NCBI RefSeq assembly: GCF_032911225.1
Contig: NZ_CP136600.1
Location: forward strand, 2,852,001-2,916,000
Direction: 5' to 3'
Length of the DNA: 64,000 bases
Source of the DNA: Thalassotalea fonticola
GTDB taxonomy: Bacteria; Pseudomonadota; Gammaproteobacteria; Enterobacterales; Alteromonadaceae
Shown: positions 36,771 to 45,875 of the stretch, piece after piece
Position numbering within the stretch: the first letter of the stretch is position 1
Layout of the letters: the number at the start of each line of letters is the position of its first letter
Translations under genes and position numbers: made by a program
The notes under the pieces: model-generated
The model's database searches: none
Told to the model about the DNA's origin: nothing
The model's input: only the letters and a program-made list of their open reading frames with translations

Positions 36771-37022
36771 TTCCCCACTTCGATTTATCAGTATTCGTTA
36801 TTTTATTATTCTTGCTCAGACAATAACTGCTACCAACTTAGGCAAACGTTACCACAGCAACTTTAAATTAACAATAAATAAAAACAATTCAAACAAAGTG
36901 AAAGATCAACAAACACAAGAAATACGACTAAACAACAGCGCAACAAACTGTTTTAAAAGGGATTATATAAAAATGTGAAATTTTGCAAATTAGGGAAACA
37001 CCAAGGGAAAACGATCACCCCA
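36771..37022. promoter_or_regulatory. Retained promoter/operator region of the deleted receptor
   Basis: GGCAAACGTTACCACAGCAA (36841-36860) matches the operator before the intact receptor (AACGTTACCACA-R-CAAC). GGGAAAACGATCACCC (37005-37020) resembles the hybrid site at 6117-6136. Since no other promoter is evident upstream of the sulfatase at 34930-36486, this region probably drives the leftward operon through the remnant. Confidence 0.55.
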
Positions 37023-37480
37023 AATGTAATTATTTCAACTTAAAAGGCTCATGACTGTTCTTATCGCTTGCTCTGTTAATTACGTTTGCATAGCTACAAA
37101 TACCAGGGTATGCCACATAGCAGTTATTATATTTTCAGCTACTAACAACGACTTTGCGTCTAAACTGGCCATAATAAAGACTTTCTCAGGCTGATTTGTA
37201 CCACAAGCAGCGATGCGATATTAGAAAAAATACTTCGTCATGTCGGAGGAGCACTAGCGACATCCGGTACCTCCTCCAGTAATAGTGTGCTTATAAAAAA
37301 GTTTGATTTTATTTATTTGTAGAACCACAGCTTACGTCAGGAGGTCCCGTGTCTCGTTTAGGCTCGCACAGGATGACGTCGCGCTTTTCGTAGAAAGTGT
37401 ACGACTCTTAATCGCTCATCAGAGCCGTTGGTTCCCTCTATATTTAGAGGTAAAATAAATACAACAAACTAGGTACAGCA
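37023..37480. other. Gene-free stretch at the PUL border
   Basis: No gene. It holds a weak GGAGGAG/CTCCTCC dyad (about 37240-37278) and a segment near 37338 (GGAGGTCCCGTGTCTCG...CACAGGATGACG) that looks like a worn copy of a dispersed short repeat. This is probably the right border of the polysaccharide locus. Confidence 0.35.
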
Positions 37481-37654
37481 TTACCACTCTACGAGATTAT
37501 TATCTAAATTAATTTGATGTTGCTCATATGCAGCTTCAATACTTCCGCAATGTTCTAAGATAAGTTTTTCTACATGACATGAAGCTTTATGCTGATGAAA
37601 CTTAATATATGTTTGTATCCAAGCTTTAAGTAAATACGGGGGAATATTTTCCAT
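37481..37654 (-). CDS. Small conserved-looking protein, 57 aa
   Basis: Minus-strand ORF of 57 codons (MENIPPYLLKAWIQTYIKFH to DNNLVEW). It has no signal peptide, a helical composition, and a central HCGSIEAAYEQH part. Its codon use looks ordinary and the opposite frames are not open over the same length. I have an impression of similar short proteins in Alteromonadales but cannot name a family. It stands alone between the polysaccharide locus and the small-gene island. Confidence 0.55.
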   Translation of the reverse strand: MENIPPYLLKAWIQTYIKFHQHKASCHVEKLILEHCGSIEAAYEQHQINLDNNLVEW

Positions 37655-37851
37655 GTTTGACCACTCTTGCTTTTATTTTCTTTTAAATATAGATTAGAAT
37701 TAAGTTTTTGTACAAATATTCAAAATATCAAATAGAGTGATGAATTAAATGCAAAATTTTAGTGATGGCGACAGGCTGATTTGAGCGAGCAGCAGACATT
37801 GAGCTGCCGTAAATACCTACTTTACAAATTCAAAAATTGCTAAGGGATAGC

Positions 37852-38244
37852 ATGAAAAAAAATCTAGCCATCTTAACCGTCTTTCTTTTCTCTTTTGCTT
37901 TTCTTTCAGTGGTTGTTGGAATCATTGAAATAGGATTAATGGTGTTAGATACAGAAATAATAGCCAATAGCGACCCCAAAGTAATGGCTGGCTTAATTGC
38001 TGAAGAATTGGTATCCGCCGCTATAGTTTTGATTATTAGCCCATTTACCTCGGCGATAGGATTGATAATATTGTTATTCAACAAATATAGGGCTCGTTGG
38101 TATTTTTGGACTTGCCTTATATTCACTTTGCCTTATGTTTTCTTTTTTCCTATTGGCACTATAGTTTTCTCTATTACTTGGTTTTATTTACTGTATAAAA
38201 AACGAGAGTTTAATAATAACCACCCTGTCAATGTTGCAACATAG
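37852..38244 (+). CDS. Small integral membrane protein of unknown function
   Basis: About 130 residues with three to four hydrophobic segments (ILTVFLFSFAFLSVVVG, LVSAAIVLIISPFTSAIGL, FWTCLIFTLPYVFFFPIG). I take the ATG at 37852 (MKKNLAIL), preceded by AAGGGA at good spacing, over one 15 bp upstream. No conserved polar residues hint at transport or catalysis. It is the first of four co-directional small genes with AT-rich spacers. Function unknown. Confidence 0.6.
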   Translation: MKKNLAILTVFLFSFAFLSVVVGIIEIGLMVLDTEIIANSDPKVMAGLIAEELVSAAIVLIISPFTSAIGLIILLFNKYRARWYFWTCLIFTLPYVFFFPIGTIVFSITWFYLLYKKREFNNNHPVNVAT

Positions 38245-38388
38245 ATACGGGCTAAATATCAATAACTGCTTGTGGCACAATTTGCACGGTAGCAGGATTT
38301 AACGTAATGTAATCAAAAGCTCACAGGCCGCTGCGAGCGATAACCAGACCCTCACTAACCATTATTATATAAACCTATCTAAGATATT

Positions 38389-38802
38389 ATGCTAACCCGT
38401 GAAGAAAGAAGTCGTAGAATAAAAAGAAATGCCGCAATCAAGAAAGTTGCTTTAGCTGCTTGCGGAGTATTGTTGCTTTTCTGGGTTATGTTGAGCCTGT
38501 CTATTCAGCGTGATGATTCGGTTGTTTTGAATGAGAGCTGGCATGAATGTATTCCAAATCAATGTAGCTACAAAATTACTATCAATAACACATCAAGGAT
38601 AAGTAAGACCGCTTACGTTCGTATAAAGGCTTATTTTCAAAAATCGCATCCTGACGGTGGTGATACTTTTCATATCGTGAATACAGAACGTATGGAGGTT
38701 TACCTAGAACAAAGTGAACAGCGAGTTTTAGAGGGAGTAATAAAAGTGCCCTTAGAAGCTCACTTTTTAAAATTTAGTGTTGGTGATGTTAACAGTGATT
38801 AG
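38389..38802 (+). CDS. Hypothetical single-pass membrane protein, 137 aa
   Basis: A basic N-terminus (REERSRRIKRNAAIKK) precedes one membrane segment (VALAACGVLLLFWVMLSL), leaving an extracytoplasmic domain of about 100 residues with one cysteine pair (CIPNQC). The basic residues before the segment place the C-terminal domain in the periplasm. No family recognised. No strong ribosome-binding site is visible. Confidence 0.55.
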   Translation: MLTREERSRRIKRNAAIKKVALAACGVLLLFWVMLSLSIQRDDSVVLNESWHECIPNQCSYKITINNTSRISKTAYVRIKAYFQKSHPDGGDTFHIVNTERMEVYLEQSEQRVLEGVIKVPLEAHFLKFSVGDVNSD

Positions 38803-38890
38803 CATATTGATTTGACTGTAACCATTTGAAAAGGTTAAGGTCTGGTTGGAGCGAACAACGGACATAAGTAATCTAAGGATTAAAATTAAT

Positions 38891-39145
38891 ATGAACGCAA
38901 GGAAAGTATTGTTATGGGCGTTCTTTATTGGGTTGCTTATCGTTTGGGTACTACCTTTTTTGATTGGAAAAGCTGCCGCATTTCTTTTGCCTGTTTGGTT
39001 GGTACTTTTCTGTAAACTTGCAGCCAACTCTCTATGCCCCTCATGCGGGAAGCCAATACCTAAAATGAAAGGTTGGTTTAGTGGCAATGTTTTTTATGAG
39101 GCTGTATTTAGAGGGTGTTGTAATAATTGCCCTGAACGACAATAA
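38891..39145 (+). CDS. Small membrane protein with zinc-ribbon-like cysteines
   Basis: From the ATG at 38891 the product has 84 residues: two membrane segments (VLLWAFFIGLLIVWVLPFLIG, AFLLPVWLVLFCKLAA) and a C-terminal tail with CPSCGKP and CCNNCPE, a possible zinc ribbon. A TTG 45 bp upstream is open but lacks a ribosome-binding site. The tail resembles small zinc-finger membrane proteins of unknown role. Confidence 0.55.
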   Translation: MNARKVLLWAFFIGLLIVWVLPFLIGKAAAFLLPVWLVLFCKLAANSLCPSCGKPIPKMKGWFSGNVFYEAVFRGCCNNCPERQ

Positions 39146-39212
39146 TGAGCGATTAAGAGACATAAAGAATTAGGCAATTCTAGAAAACAAAATAATATAA
39201 AAGGAATTAACC

Positions 39213-39485
39213 GTGCTGGTTACCGAAAGTGAAAAGTTATTTATAAGAGAGCGTATTAAGAACTCAAACAATTTAACAACTAGAGTGAAAATTGTATCTT
39301 GGTGCGTTTATATGTTGTTTTTTTCCTTGTCCATTTTTTTGTACTTAGATTTCTCTACATATGATAATTTACTATCCGAAGTATATATTTTGTTGTTTCC
39401 TTTATTCTTTTTTATAATAAACCGTTCTGACAAAGACCAATTGAAATTGATTAATGTACTAAAGAAATTGGATACTAATAAATAA
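39213..39485 (+). CDS. Small membrane protein, 90 aa, GTG start
   Basis: The GTG at 39213 follows AAGGA by seven bases, a good start. The product has a charged N-terminus (SEKLFIRERIKNSNN) and two hydrophobic segments (VYMLFFSLSIFLYL, LLSEVYILLFPLFFFII) and a lysine-rich tail. No family recognised. Confidence 0.5.
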   Translation: MLVTESEKLFIRERIKNSNNLTTRVKIVSWCVYMLFFSLSIFLYLDFSTYDNLLSEVYILLFPLFFFIINRSDKDQLKLINVLKKLDTNK

Positions 39486-39562
39486 GCAACGTAAACGGCA
39501 ACAATGAGCGATAACCAGCCATTCAAGATTAACAAATACCACCATTGAAAGAATAAAGGACT

Positions 39563-40207
39563 ATGAGCCAAGCAATATTATTTCTAACGCTTATTTTCAC
39601 ATTTAATGCTTATGCTACGACACTCGCAAATGTTGAACCTATCGATGTTATCAAGAATTCATCACGAGTGATTCACGTACAAGTTTTAGAAGCGAGATAT
39701 AAGGAATTAACTCCTGAAGAAAATGACTATATACCTACATGCGGTACAAATGTTACCGCTAAAGTTATTCATGATTACTTTGGGATTGAAGGCAAAGAAA
39801 TAGTGTTTTCTATTTTTGGCAATATCGAAGTAGGAAGCGAATATTTAGTTTTTTTGAATAAGAAAAACTCAGCAGAATGGTTTAAGGAGGAGTGGTGGAG
39901 ATCTTTTGTTGAAGAAGATGAAATAAGCTCTCAAGCTATTAACTGCCTTAAAGATTCGAACGACCTTAAGGCAAGCTCATTTCCCCAAAGAGCTATTAAA
40001 ATAGATTATGATTATAATTTAGTCTTTGAATTAAATAATATGTTAATTCCGAAAGAAGTTAATATCAAAACAGGCAAAGACTCTATTATTATAATGCAAT
40101 ATAATCAGACGCTTGTAAGCTTTCAGGATTTTGATAAATATCTTAAAAACTTAATTAAGTCTAATAATCTGATACCAGCAACTTCAACAGACGCTACTAT
40201 TGATTAG
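39563..40207 (+). CDS. Secreted protein of unknown function, 214 aa
   Basis: A signal peptide (about 1-19, FTFNAYA) is followed by a mainly beta domain (SSRVIHVQVLEARY, TAKVIHDYFG, VGSEYLVFLNKK) that recalls TIMP/netrin-like OB-fold secreted proteins: one cysteine (TCGTN) near the middle and another near AINCLKDS. AAAGGA precedes the ATG. No enzyme motif. It is the last gene of the small-gene island. Confidence 0.6.
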   Translation: MSQAILFLTLIFTFNAYATTLANVEPIDVIKNSSRVIHVQVLEARYKELTPEENDYIPTCGTNVTAKVIHDYFGIEGKEIVFSIFGNIEVGSEYLVFLNKKNSAEWFKEEWWRSFVEEDEISSQAINCLKDSNDLKASSFPQRAIKIDYDYNLVFELNNMLIPKEVNIKTGKDSIIIMQYNQTLVSFQDFDKYLKNLIKSNNLIPATSTDATID

Positions 40208-40535
40208 TTCACCGATGACTGTCTCTGATTGGCACATTTGAAACATTCAATAGATCCTGAAACCAGTTCAGGAAGTCGAGATATTAATATTCACAATCTG
40301 CTTAATGAGGTCCCCTATGTCGCTTGAGTTCCTCGAGGACGGTGTACTTTTTCTAGTTATTTGATGTGCGATTCTGGCACCAAGTCGATGTTAGCACCTA
40401 GCGATAAAAATAGTCGGCTAAGCGACGAAAGTGACATTATGGGTTGGAAATCGTACTTCTCCTTTACTCTAAATAGACTTTAACCTTTTCAGTATAATAA
40501 AGTAATACTTGCCCCCAGAGAGAATAGTAAGTGAT
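40208..40535. other. Gene-free stretch with a short palindromic repeat
   Basis: CCTGAA-ACCAG-TTCAGG (40256-40272) is a small hairpin of the common dispersed AGATCCTGAAAC-type repeat and may end transcription of the gene before it. Near 40308 GAGGTCCC and CCTCGAGGA recall the worn repeat near 37338. No gene. Confidence 0.4.
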
Positions 40536-41267
40536 TTATTTACCACCAGCTAAATCAATAAATGAACCTGTAACATATGAAGCTTCATCAGAGAGTAACC
40601 ACAAAATCGCATTTGCGACTTCCTCAGGTGTACCACCACGTTGCATTGGGATTTGCCGCGAAAGGCGTTCAACTCTATTAGGCTCTCCACCATCTGCATG
40701 CATCTCGGTGTAAATAAAACCAGGTCGAACTCCATTAACCCTGATGCCCATTGTTGCAACTTCAATTGATAAGCCTTTAGTTAAAGTATCTATTGCTCCT
40801 TTGGATGCCGCGTAGTCAATATATTCAAAAGGACTGCCAGACCTTGATGCTGCTGATGACACATTTACAATGGCCCCCCCTTCTTTCATAGACTTTAACG
40901 CCTCACGGCAACATAAAAAACAGCTAGTTATATTGGTTGTTAATATTTTATTGAACCGTTCAACACTAATGTCTGCTATAGAGGCTTGCTGAAAAAGGAT
41001 TCCAGCATTATTAACTAGGTGTGTAACCGACCCGTAGGTGTTATTTACCGCTTTAAATAAAGCAATAACTTCACTTTCAATGGATACGTCAGCTTGAAAT
41101 GAAAATGCTTGCCCACCATTATTACAAATATCGCCAACAATAGATTCTGCCATAGCTTTATTAGATTTATAGTTAACACAAACTGAATAATTATTAGCGG
41201 CAAGCAACTTAGAAGTAGCAGCTCCAATTCCTCGACTACCGCCTGTTATAATAACGACTTTTTTCAT
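40536..41267 (-). CDS. Short-chain dehydrogenase/reductase
   Basis: Classical SDR of 243 residues. Nucleotide-binding TGGSRGIGAA at the N-terminus, NNAG near residue 87, catalytic serine in NVSSAASRSG, and YAASKGA with the tyrosine-lysine pair; the C-terminal PGFIYTEMHADGG and YVTGSFIDLAGG complete the fold. The preference for NADP or NAD and the substrate cannot be told from sequence; glucose dehydrogenase/FabG-like members look like this. It stands alone, after the terminator of the permease gene. Confidence 0.88.
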   Translation of the reverse strand: MKKVVIITGGSRGIGAATSKLLAANNYSVCVNYKSNKAMAESIVGDICNNGGQAFSFQADVSIESEVIALFKAVNNTYGSVTHLVNNAGILFQQASIADISVERFNKILTTNITSCFLCCREALKSMKEGGAIVNVSSAASRSGSPFEYIDYAASKGAIDTLTKGLSIEVATMGIRVNGVRPGFIYTEMHADGGEPNRVERLSRQIPMQRGGTPEEVANAILWLLSDEASYVTGSFIDLAGGK

Positions 41268-41380
41268 TTAATTCCTTGTGTGAATGACTATCAATTGCTC
41301 ACTACTGCCTGTGATTTTTAAATAATTTACGTTATATATCTTAACGTTGCAAACGGACAAAGAAAATTCCCCAATAAAAT

Positions 41381-41421
41381 AAAAAACCACCAGATTAGAT
41401 AAATAATCTGATGGTTTTTTT
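41381..41421 (-). terminator. Bidirectional Rho-independent terminator
   Basis: AAAAAACCACCAGATTA and TAATCTGATGGTTTTTT form a stem of about 16 bp with A/T flanks, ending the purine permease gene (stop at 41489) and insulating the SDR gene. Confidence 0.88.
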
Positions 41422-41488
41422 AATAGAATCAGTTTAGGAAATCAACTTATCCCGAAGAGTGTCTATTACAAAAATGTAAAAGCTACTT

Positions 41489-42925
41489 TTAAGTTAAGAA
41501 GATAAACTTAGCGATGAACAGAGCAGTAAGCGCCCAAACACCGTTAGATATCTGGCTAGCCTTACCAGCACCTACTTTTAGAACAGTGTAAGTAATGAAG
41601 CCAAAAGCTATACCATTAGCAATAGAGAACGTGAACGCCATCATTACAGTAGTACACACTGCTGGAGCGTATTCAGTTAAATCTTCCCAGTCTAGTCCTT
41701 TAAGAGAGCTCATCATCAACATAGCAACGTAGATAAGTGCACCGTCAACAGCGAAACCAGGTAACATTTGTGCAAGAGGTAAAAAGAACATACCTAAAGC
41801 AAATAATACACCGATAGTAACAGCCGTTAAGCCCGTACGACCACCTACCGCAACACCGGCAGCAGATTCAACATATGAAGTAACTGGAGGACAACCAAAA
41901 CCTGTACCAATAACAGATGAGATAGAGTCAGCTTTTAAAGATTTACTTAAACCTTCTATTTTACCATTTTTATCTTGCAAGTTAGCACGTTCAGCAACGC
42001 CCATTAATGTACCGGCAGTATCAAAAATATTAACAAATAAGAAGGTAACAATTACCGGGATCAAGGCGACTTCAAAAGCACCAACAATATCTGCTTTCCA
42101 CAAAATTGGCTCAAGTGCAGAGAACTCAGGTACAGCAAGCAAGCCGTTGTAGCTAACAAAACCAGAGGCTGGTGCCCAAGCTTTAGCTTCTTCAGCAATA
42201 ACAAAGAAGTCAGCAGGTAAAACCCAAGTCATTATAAATGCAACCAGAGTCGTTGCAGCAATACCAATAACAACAGCACCAAACACTTTACGGTAACTAA
42301 GAATAGCAATAAGTAAAAAGCTTAAAAAACCAAGAGCAGGTGCTTCAGGACCGAATTTACCAAAACCGAAGTGGGTAAGATCAGCAATAGCAACTACATT
42401 ATCAGGATTTGGAACAACGATACCGGTGAAACGTAAACCGATGAAGCCCAAGAAAAGGCCTACACCTGCAGTCATTGCGAGTCGCAAGCTCATGGGGATA
42501 CTATCGAGCATCCATTCACGCAATCTTGTGACACTCATTAATACGAAGATTACACCCGAAAGGAACACTGCTCCTAATGCAATTTGCCAACTATAACCCA
42601 TAGCGCCAACGACGGAGAAAGTGAAAAAAGCGTTTAAGCCCATACCAGGAGCAAGACCAACTGGCCAATTTGCGTATAACCCCATCAGAATGGTTGCAAT
42701 TGCAGCACCCAAACAAGTGGCTAAGAATAATCCATCAAAGGGCATGCCTGTTTTCGACATGATAATTGGATTTAAAAACATAATGTAAGACATGGTCACA
42801 AAGGTGGTAAGACCCGCCATGAGCTCAGTTTTTACAGTGGTGCTATGTTCAGAAAGTTTGAAAAGACGTTCTAGCAGTCCTATCTCACTCGCTTGGTTTT
42901 CGCTATTTGTACTAACCTGTTCCAT
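41489..42925 (-). CDS. AzgA-type purine permease (NCS2, hypoxanthine/guanine)
   Basis: Inner-membrane nucleobase:cation symporter of 478 residues with about 12-14 membrane segments. The N-terminus (EHSTTVKTELMAGLTTFVTMSYI), APGMGLNAFF and the FDTAGTLMGVAER and GCPPVTSYVESAAGVAVGGRTG blocks are diagnostic of the AzgA subgroup that takes up hypoxanthine, guanine and adenine. It fits the guanine deaminase and xanthine/urate catabolic genes at 55-64 kb. An IclR-like palindrome (43136-43150) lies about 210 bp upstream. Confidence 0.92.
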   Translation of the reverse strand: MEQVSTNSENQASEIGLLERLFKLSEHSTTVKTELMAGLTTFVTMSYIMFLNPIIMSKTGMPFDGLFLATCLGAAIATILMGLYANWPVGLAPGMGLNAFFTFSVVGAMGYSWQIALGAVFLSGVIFVLMSVTRLREWMLDSIPMSLRLAMTAGVGLFLGFIGLRFTGIVVPNPDNVVAIADLTHFGFGKFGPEAPALGFLSFLLIAILSYRKVFGAVVIGIAATTLVAFIMTWVLPADFFVIAEEAKAWAPASGFVSYNGLLAVPEFSALEPILWKADIVGAFEVALIPVIVTFLFVNIFDTAGTLMGVAERANLQDKNGKIEGLSKSLKADSISSVIGTGFGCPPVTSYVESAAGVAVGGRTGLTAVTIGVLFALGMFFLPLAQMLPGFAVDGALIYVAMLMMSSLKGLDWEDLTEYAPAVCTTVMMAFTFSIANGIAFGFITYTVLKVGAGKASQISNGVWALTALFIAKFIFLT

Positions 42926-43692
42926 AACTACAGTTCTCTCGTTGAATGATAAATAAGGCCGTTTATTTTTATACTTTTAAAGTGTGACCTGCTTGTTGTC
43001 AAACTACCGCAATAAGTCGGTAATCTCTGTGTTTGCTATTTTAAAGAAAGAGGCTGTGTTGGACCCTGTTTCTGTGTAGCTAACTCACTAGAGCATAAAA
43101 AAAAGCTAAAGTTAATAGTTACACCTTCTTTATGATTTCACATCGTGAAAACGATGTGTTTTAAGTTGGTTTAATCATGGTTAGCTACAGAGCTGAGTGA
43201 CGAATAAGGCATTCTAATTCCACATAGTAAAATAGGCCGATAATTAATTAAACACCACCTGAAGCATTCAGTATCGTATTGAAGTACACAGATTTTTTGA
43301 CTTTTTAAATCCTCTATTTGGTCAATAAAATATTTACTATTTTTACCATGTTTCGTGCTGTTGTTGATGTTAATTCATCAGTAAATAATGAGGAGTATTT
43401 GAGCAAAATTAGAGATGAATTATTTTTCGCGTGAACTTTGTGACTAGTTTTTAACCATTGTTTTCATTATAATTAGCTCATCATTTAAGTTTAAACTTAT
43501 TTGCACATTTCATCATCTCTTAGTAGTTAAATCCGAAAATCTGTCCACGGTTCAGGTGTCTGGTTTATATTGTAGAACAACATCTCTGGTTATTTTCGTT
43601 CCACATCTGTAATAGATGTCAATCGTATAACGAGGGCAATTATAGTGGCATTAAATTAATGCGACTAACCAAACATTTTAAATTAGGTAACT
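42926..43692. promoter_or_regulatory. Divergent region between purine permease and SulP genes
   Basis: A 767-bp gene-free stretch. TTTCACATCGTGAAA (43136-43150) is a perfect dyad of the same form as TTTCACTATATGAAA before bhcB (47186-47200). I looked for a purine riboswitch upstream of the permease and saw no convincing one. No small ORF is convincing. Confidence 0.45.
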
Positions 43693-45303
43693 ATGCTTTC
43701 TTTATCACATTTTAATAGACAAACTATTAAGGGCGACATATTTGGAGCCCTAACATCAACAATTGTTGCATTACCTTTTGCCTTAGCCTTTGGTGTTACA
43801 TCAGGGGCCGGTGCTAGCGCAGGTATTTATTGTGCGATTATAACCGGGCTATTTGCTTCACTATTTGGTGGTACAAATCAACAAATATCAGGGCCCAATA
43901 CCGGTTTGACCGTTGCCATGGTAGCTATATTAACCAGTTTTGTTGCTCAGTCTCCTGAAAACGGTATTGCAATGGCCTTCACCGTAGTGAGTTTGGCGGG
44001 TTTATTCCAAATGCTGTTTGGTTTTTTTAAACTAGGTAAATATTTTATTTTGGTCACCTACCCTGTTATATCAGGTTTTACTTCTGGTATTGGTGTGTTG
44101 ATCATCCTTTCACAAATTGAGCCGTTATTTGGCCGCTCTTTAGCTGAACTACAAGTTTCATTAGCGACATTAACCAGTACCAATACCTTACTGGGGCTTG
44201 CTTGTATATTAGTGCTGTTTTTGTGGCCACAAAAATATAGCAGAGTTGTTCCTGCCAGCATTATTGCGGTAATTGGTGCTACTATCTTTTATATATTTGC
44301 CGGCGTAGATATGCCTGTAGTTGGCGCTATTGCCAGTGAACTACCTTCTTTTAATATGCCTATCTGGGACAACGCCCTAGCAGGTGAAATGATTAAGTCT
44401 GCGTTATTAATTGCCACGTTGAGTACGCTCGATTCATTAATGACATCACTAACCGTTGATAGTATCAGTAATGATTTACATGATTCTGATCAGGAGCTTG
44501 TCGGTCAAGGCATCGGTAATATCGTCGCAGGGTTATTTGGCGCTTTGCCTGGTGGCGGCGCGACTATGCGTACTGTAACTAATTTAAGAGCAGGTGGTAC
44601 CACACCGTTATCAGGTATTCTGCACGCGCTATTTATCTTAGCGATTGTATTATGGGCAGGTGAATATACCGCATATATTCCAGTGGCAGTTTTAGCTGCT
44701 ATTTTGACTCATGTTGGGATCAGCATAATTGATTGGAACTTTCTTAAACGGATTCATCAAGTACCATTATTTAGTGTCGGTTTAATGATATCGACAATGT
44801 TTATGTCAGTAGCGTTTGATTTGGTTACTGCGGTGTTAATCGGTGTATTTATCGCTAATTTGGTGACAATTCGTCGTATATCAGAAATCCAATTAGATAA
44901 TATTAAATTATGTACGGCTAAAGATGCCGAGCATATGTCGACACCGGAGAAGCAATTATTAGCGTCAATGGACGATAGTGTGATATTGCTTAATATTTCT
45001 GGGCCAATAGGTTTTGGTGTAGCACGCGGCTTAAAGCAGAGCGTCTCACAATCTGATCATAGCAAAGCCTTACTGATAGATTTAAGCGATGCGCGCTTTG
45101 TCGGCATTACCAGCACCATTGCAATTGAAGAAATAATAGTAAGCTATCTTAATGAGGGGCGGGATATATTATTATCAAGCGTTTGTGAGCGAGTGCGCAA
45201 TGATTTTAATAAGTTAAAATTACTCGACAAAATTCCAAAAGAGCATATCTTTGCGACAAGAATAGATGCACTTAATTACTTAAAGCAGAAACTGTCAAAG
45301 TAA
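43693..45303 (+). CDS. SulP-family anion transporter with STAS domain
   Basis: Inner-membrane SulP (SLC26) transporter of 536 residues. The membrane core has the SulP signature features (VALPFALAFGVTSGAGASAGIY, then QISGPNTGLTVAM) and about 12-14 segments; the C-terminal ~120 residues form a STAS domain (VILLNISGPIGFGVA, ALLIDLSDARFVGITST). Members carry sulfate, bicarbonate or dicarboxylates. Sulfate export or uptake would suit a sulfatase-rich genome, but purine/glyoxylate neighbours allow an organic anion. It stands alone with no operon partner. Confidence 0.88.
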   Translation: MLSLSHFNRQTIKGDIFGALTSTIVALPFALAFGVTSGAGASAGIYCAIITGLFASLFGGTNQQISGPNTGLTVAMVAILTSFVAQSPENGIAMAFTVVSLAGLFQMLFGFFKLGKYFILVTYPVISGFTSGIGVLIILSQIEPLFGRSLAELQVSLATLTSTNTLLGLACILVLFLWPQKYSRVVPASIIAVIGATIFYIFAGVDMPVVGAIASELPSFNMPIWDNALAGEMIKSALLIATLSTLDSLMTSLTVDSISNDLHDSDQELVGQGIGNIVAGLFGALPGGGATMRTVTNLRAGGTTPLSGILHALFILAIVLWAGEYTAYIPVAVLAAILTHVGISIIDWNFLKRIHQVPLFSVGLMISTMFMSVAFDLVTAVLIGVFIANLVTIRRISEIQLDNIKLCTAKDAEHMSTPEKQLLASMDDSVILLNISGPIGFGVARGLKQSVSQSDHSKALLIDLSDARFVGITSTIAIEEIIVSYLNEGRDILLSSVCERVRNDFNKLKLLDKIPKEHIFATRIDALNYLKQKLSK

Positions 45304-45360
45304 TAAAATCAGTCAGGTTATTTTTAAGGCTTTAATGTTAAGGATTGGTACAGTGAAAAT

Positions 45361-45390
45361 GCTAGTTAGCCTAAGTTAAGGTTAACTAGC
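45361..45390. terminator. Hairpin between convergent genes
   Basis: GCTAGTTAGCC and GGTTAACTAGC form an imperfect 11-bp stem between the ends of the SulP and GlcG-like genes. There is no clear T-tract, so the terminator call is tentative. Confidence 0.4.
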
Positions 45391-45419
45391 AAACCACTTA
45401 AAGATAGTATTATTGAACG

Positions 45420-45875
45420 TTATAAAACATTCAGGCTAACCGATGCAGCTGTAATTCGACTAAAAGCATCAACCCCTGCTTGCGCACAACCTAAATCTTG
45501 CTCTGGAGAGCCAGAACTAACTCCTATACCACCCACAACCTTGCCGTCACAAGTTATTGGCAAACCACCGCCGACAATACACATACGCCCGCCTAATGCA
45601 GTATGAATTCCAAATAAATTGTTTTCATGACCCGGAATACACGCTTGATTGAATTCATGTGTGCCTTTACGAGCCGACGCTGCAGTAAAGGCCTTATCTT
45701 GAGAAATGGTAATACTGTGTATTTTACCACCATCCATACGCTCAAAAGCAATTAAACTGCCTGATTCATCGACAACAGAAATACACATGGGCACAGCCAG
45801 CTCATTTGCTTTTTTTACCGCACCGTCAATGATTAACTTAGCTTCAGTTTGATTTAGTCTATTTATTGTTAACAT
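45420..45875 (-). CDS. GlcG/HbpS-like protein (DUF336)
   Basis: Protein of 151 residues matching the GlcG/HbpS family: ISVVDESGSLIAFERMDGG, FTAASARKGT and IVGGGLPITCDGKVVGGIGVSSG are the family blocks. GlcG is encoded in glycolate-oxidase operons of Escherichia coli, and HbpS binds haem, but its biochemical role is unsettled. Its presence between the SulP gene and the IclR regulator, with malate synthase G (GlcB) in the same region, suits glycolate/glyoxylate metabolism. Confidence 0.85.
   Translation of the reverse strand: MLTINRLNQTEAKLIIDGAVKKANELAVPMCISVVDESGSLIAFERMDGGKIHSITISQDKAFTAASARKGTHEFNQACIPGHENNLFGIHTALGGRMCIVGGGLPITCDGKVVGGIGVSSGSPEQDLGCAQAGVDAFSRITAASVSLNVL

Noticed and set aside
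42926..43135. Possible purine riboswitch before the AzgA-like permease
   Set aside because: I found no three-way-junction core or conserved loop sequences of the purine class.
43139..43158. CACATCGTGAAAACGATGTG hairpin as a terminator
   Set aside because: It is far from any stop codon and lacks a T-run; the inner TTTCACATCGTGAAA fits an operator better.
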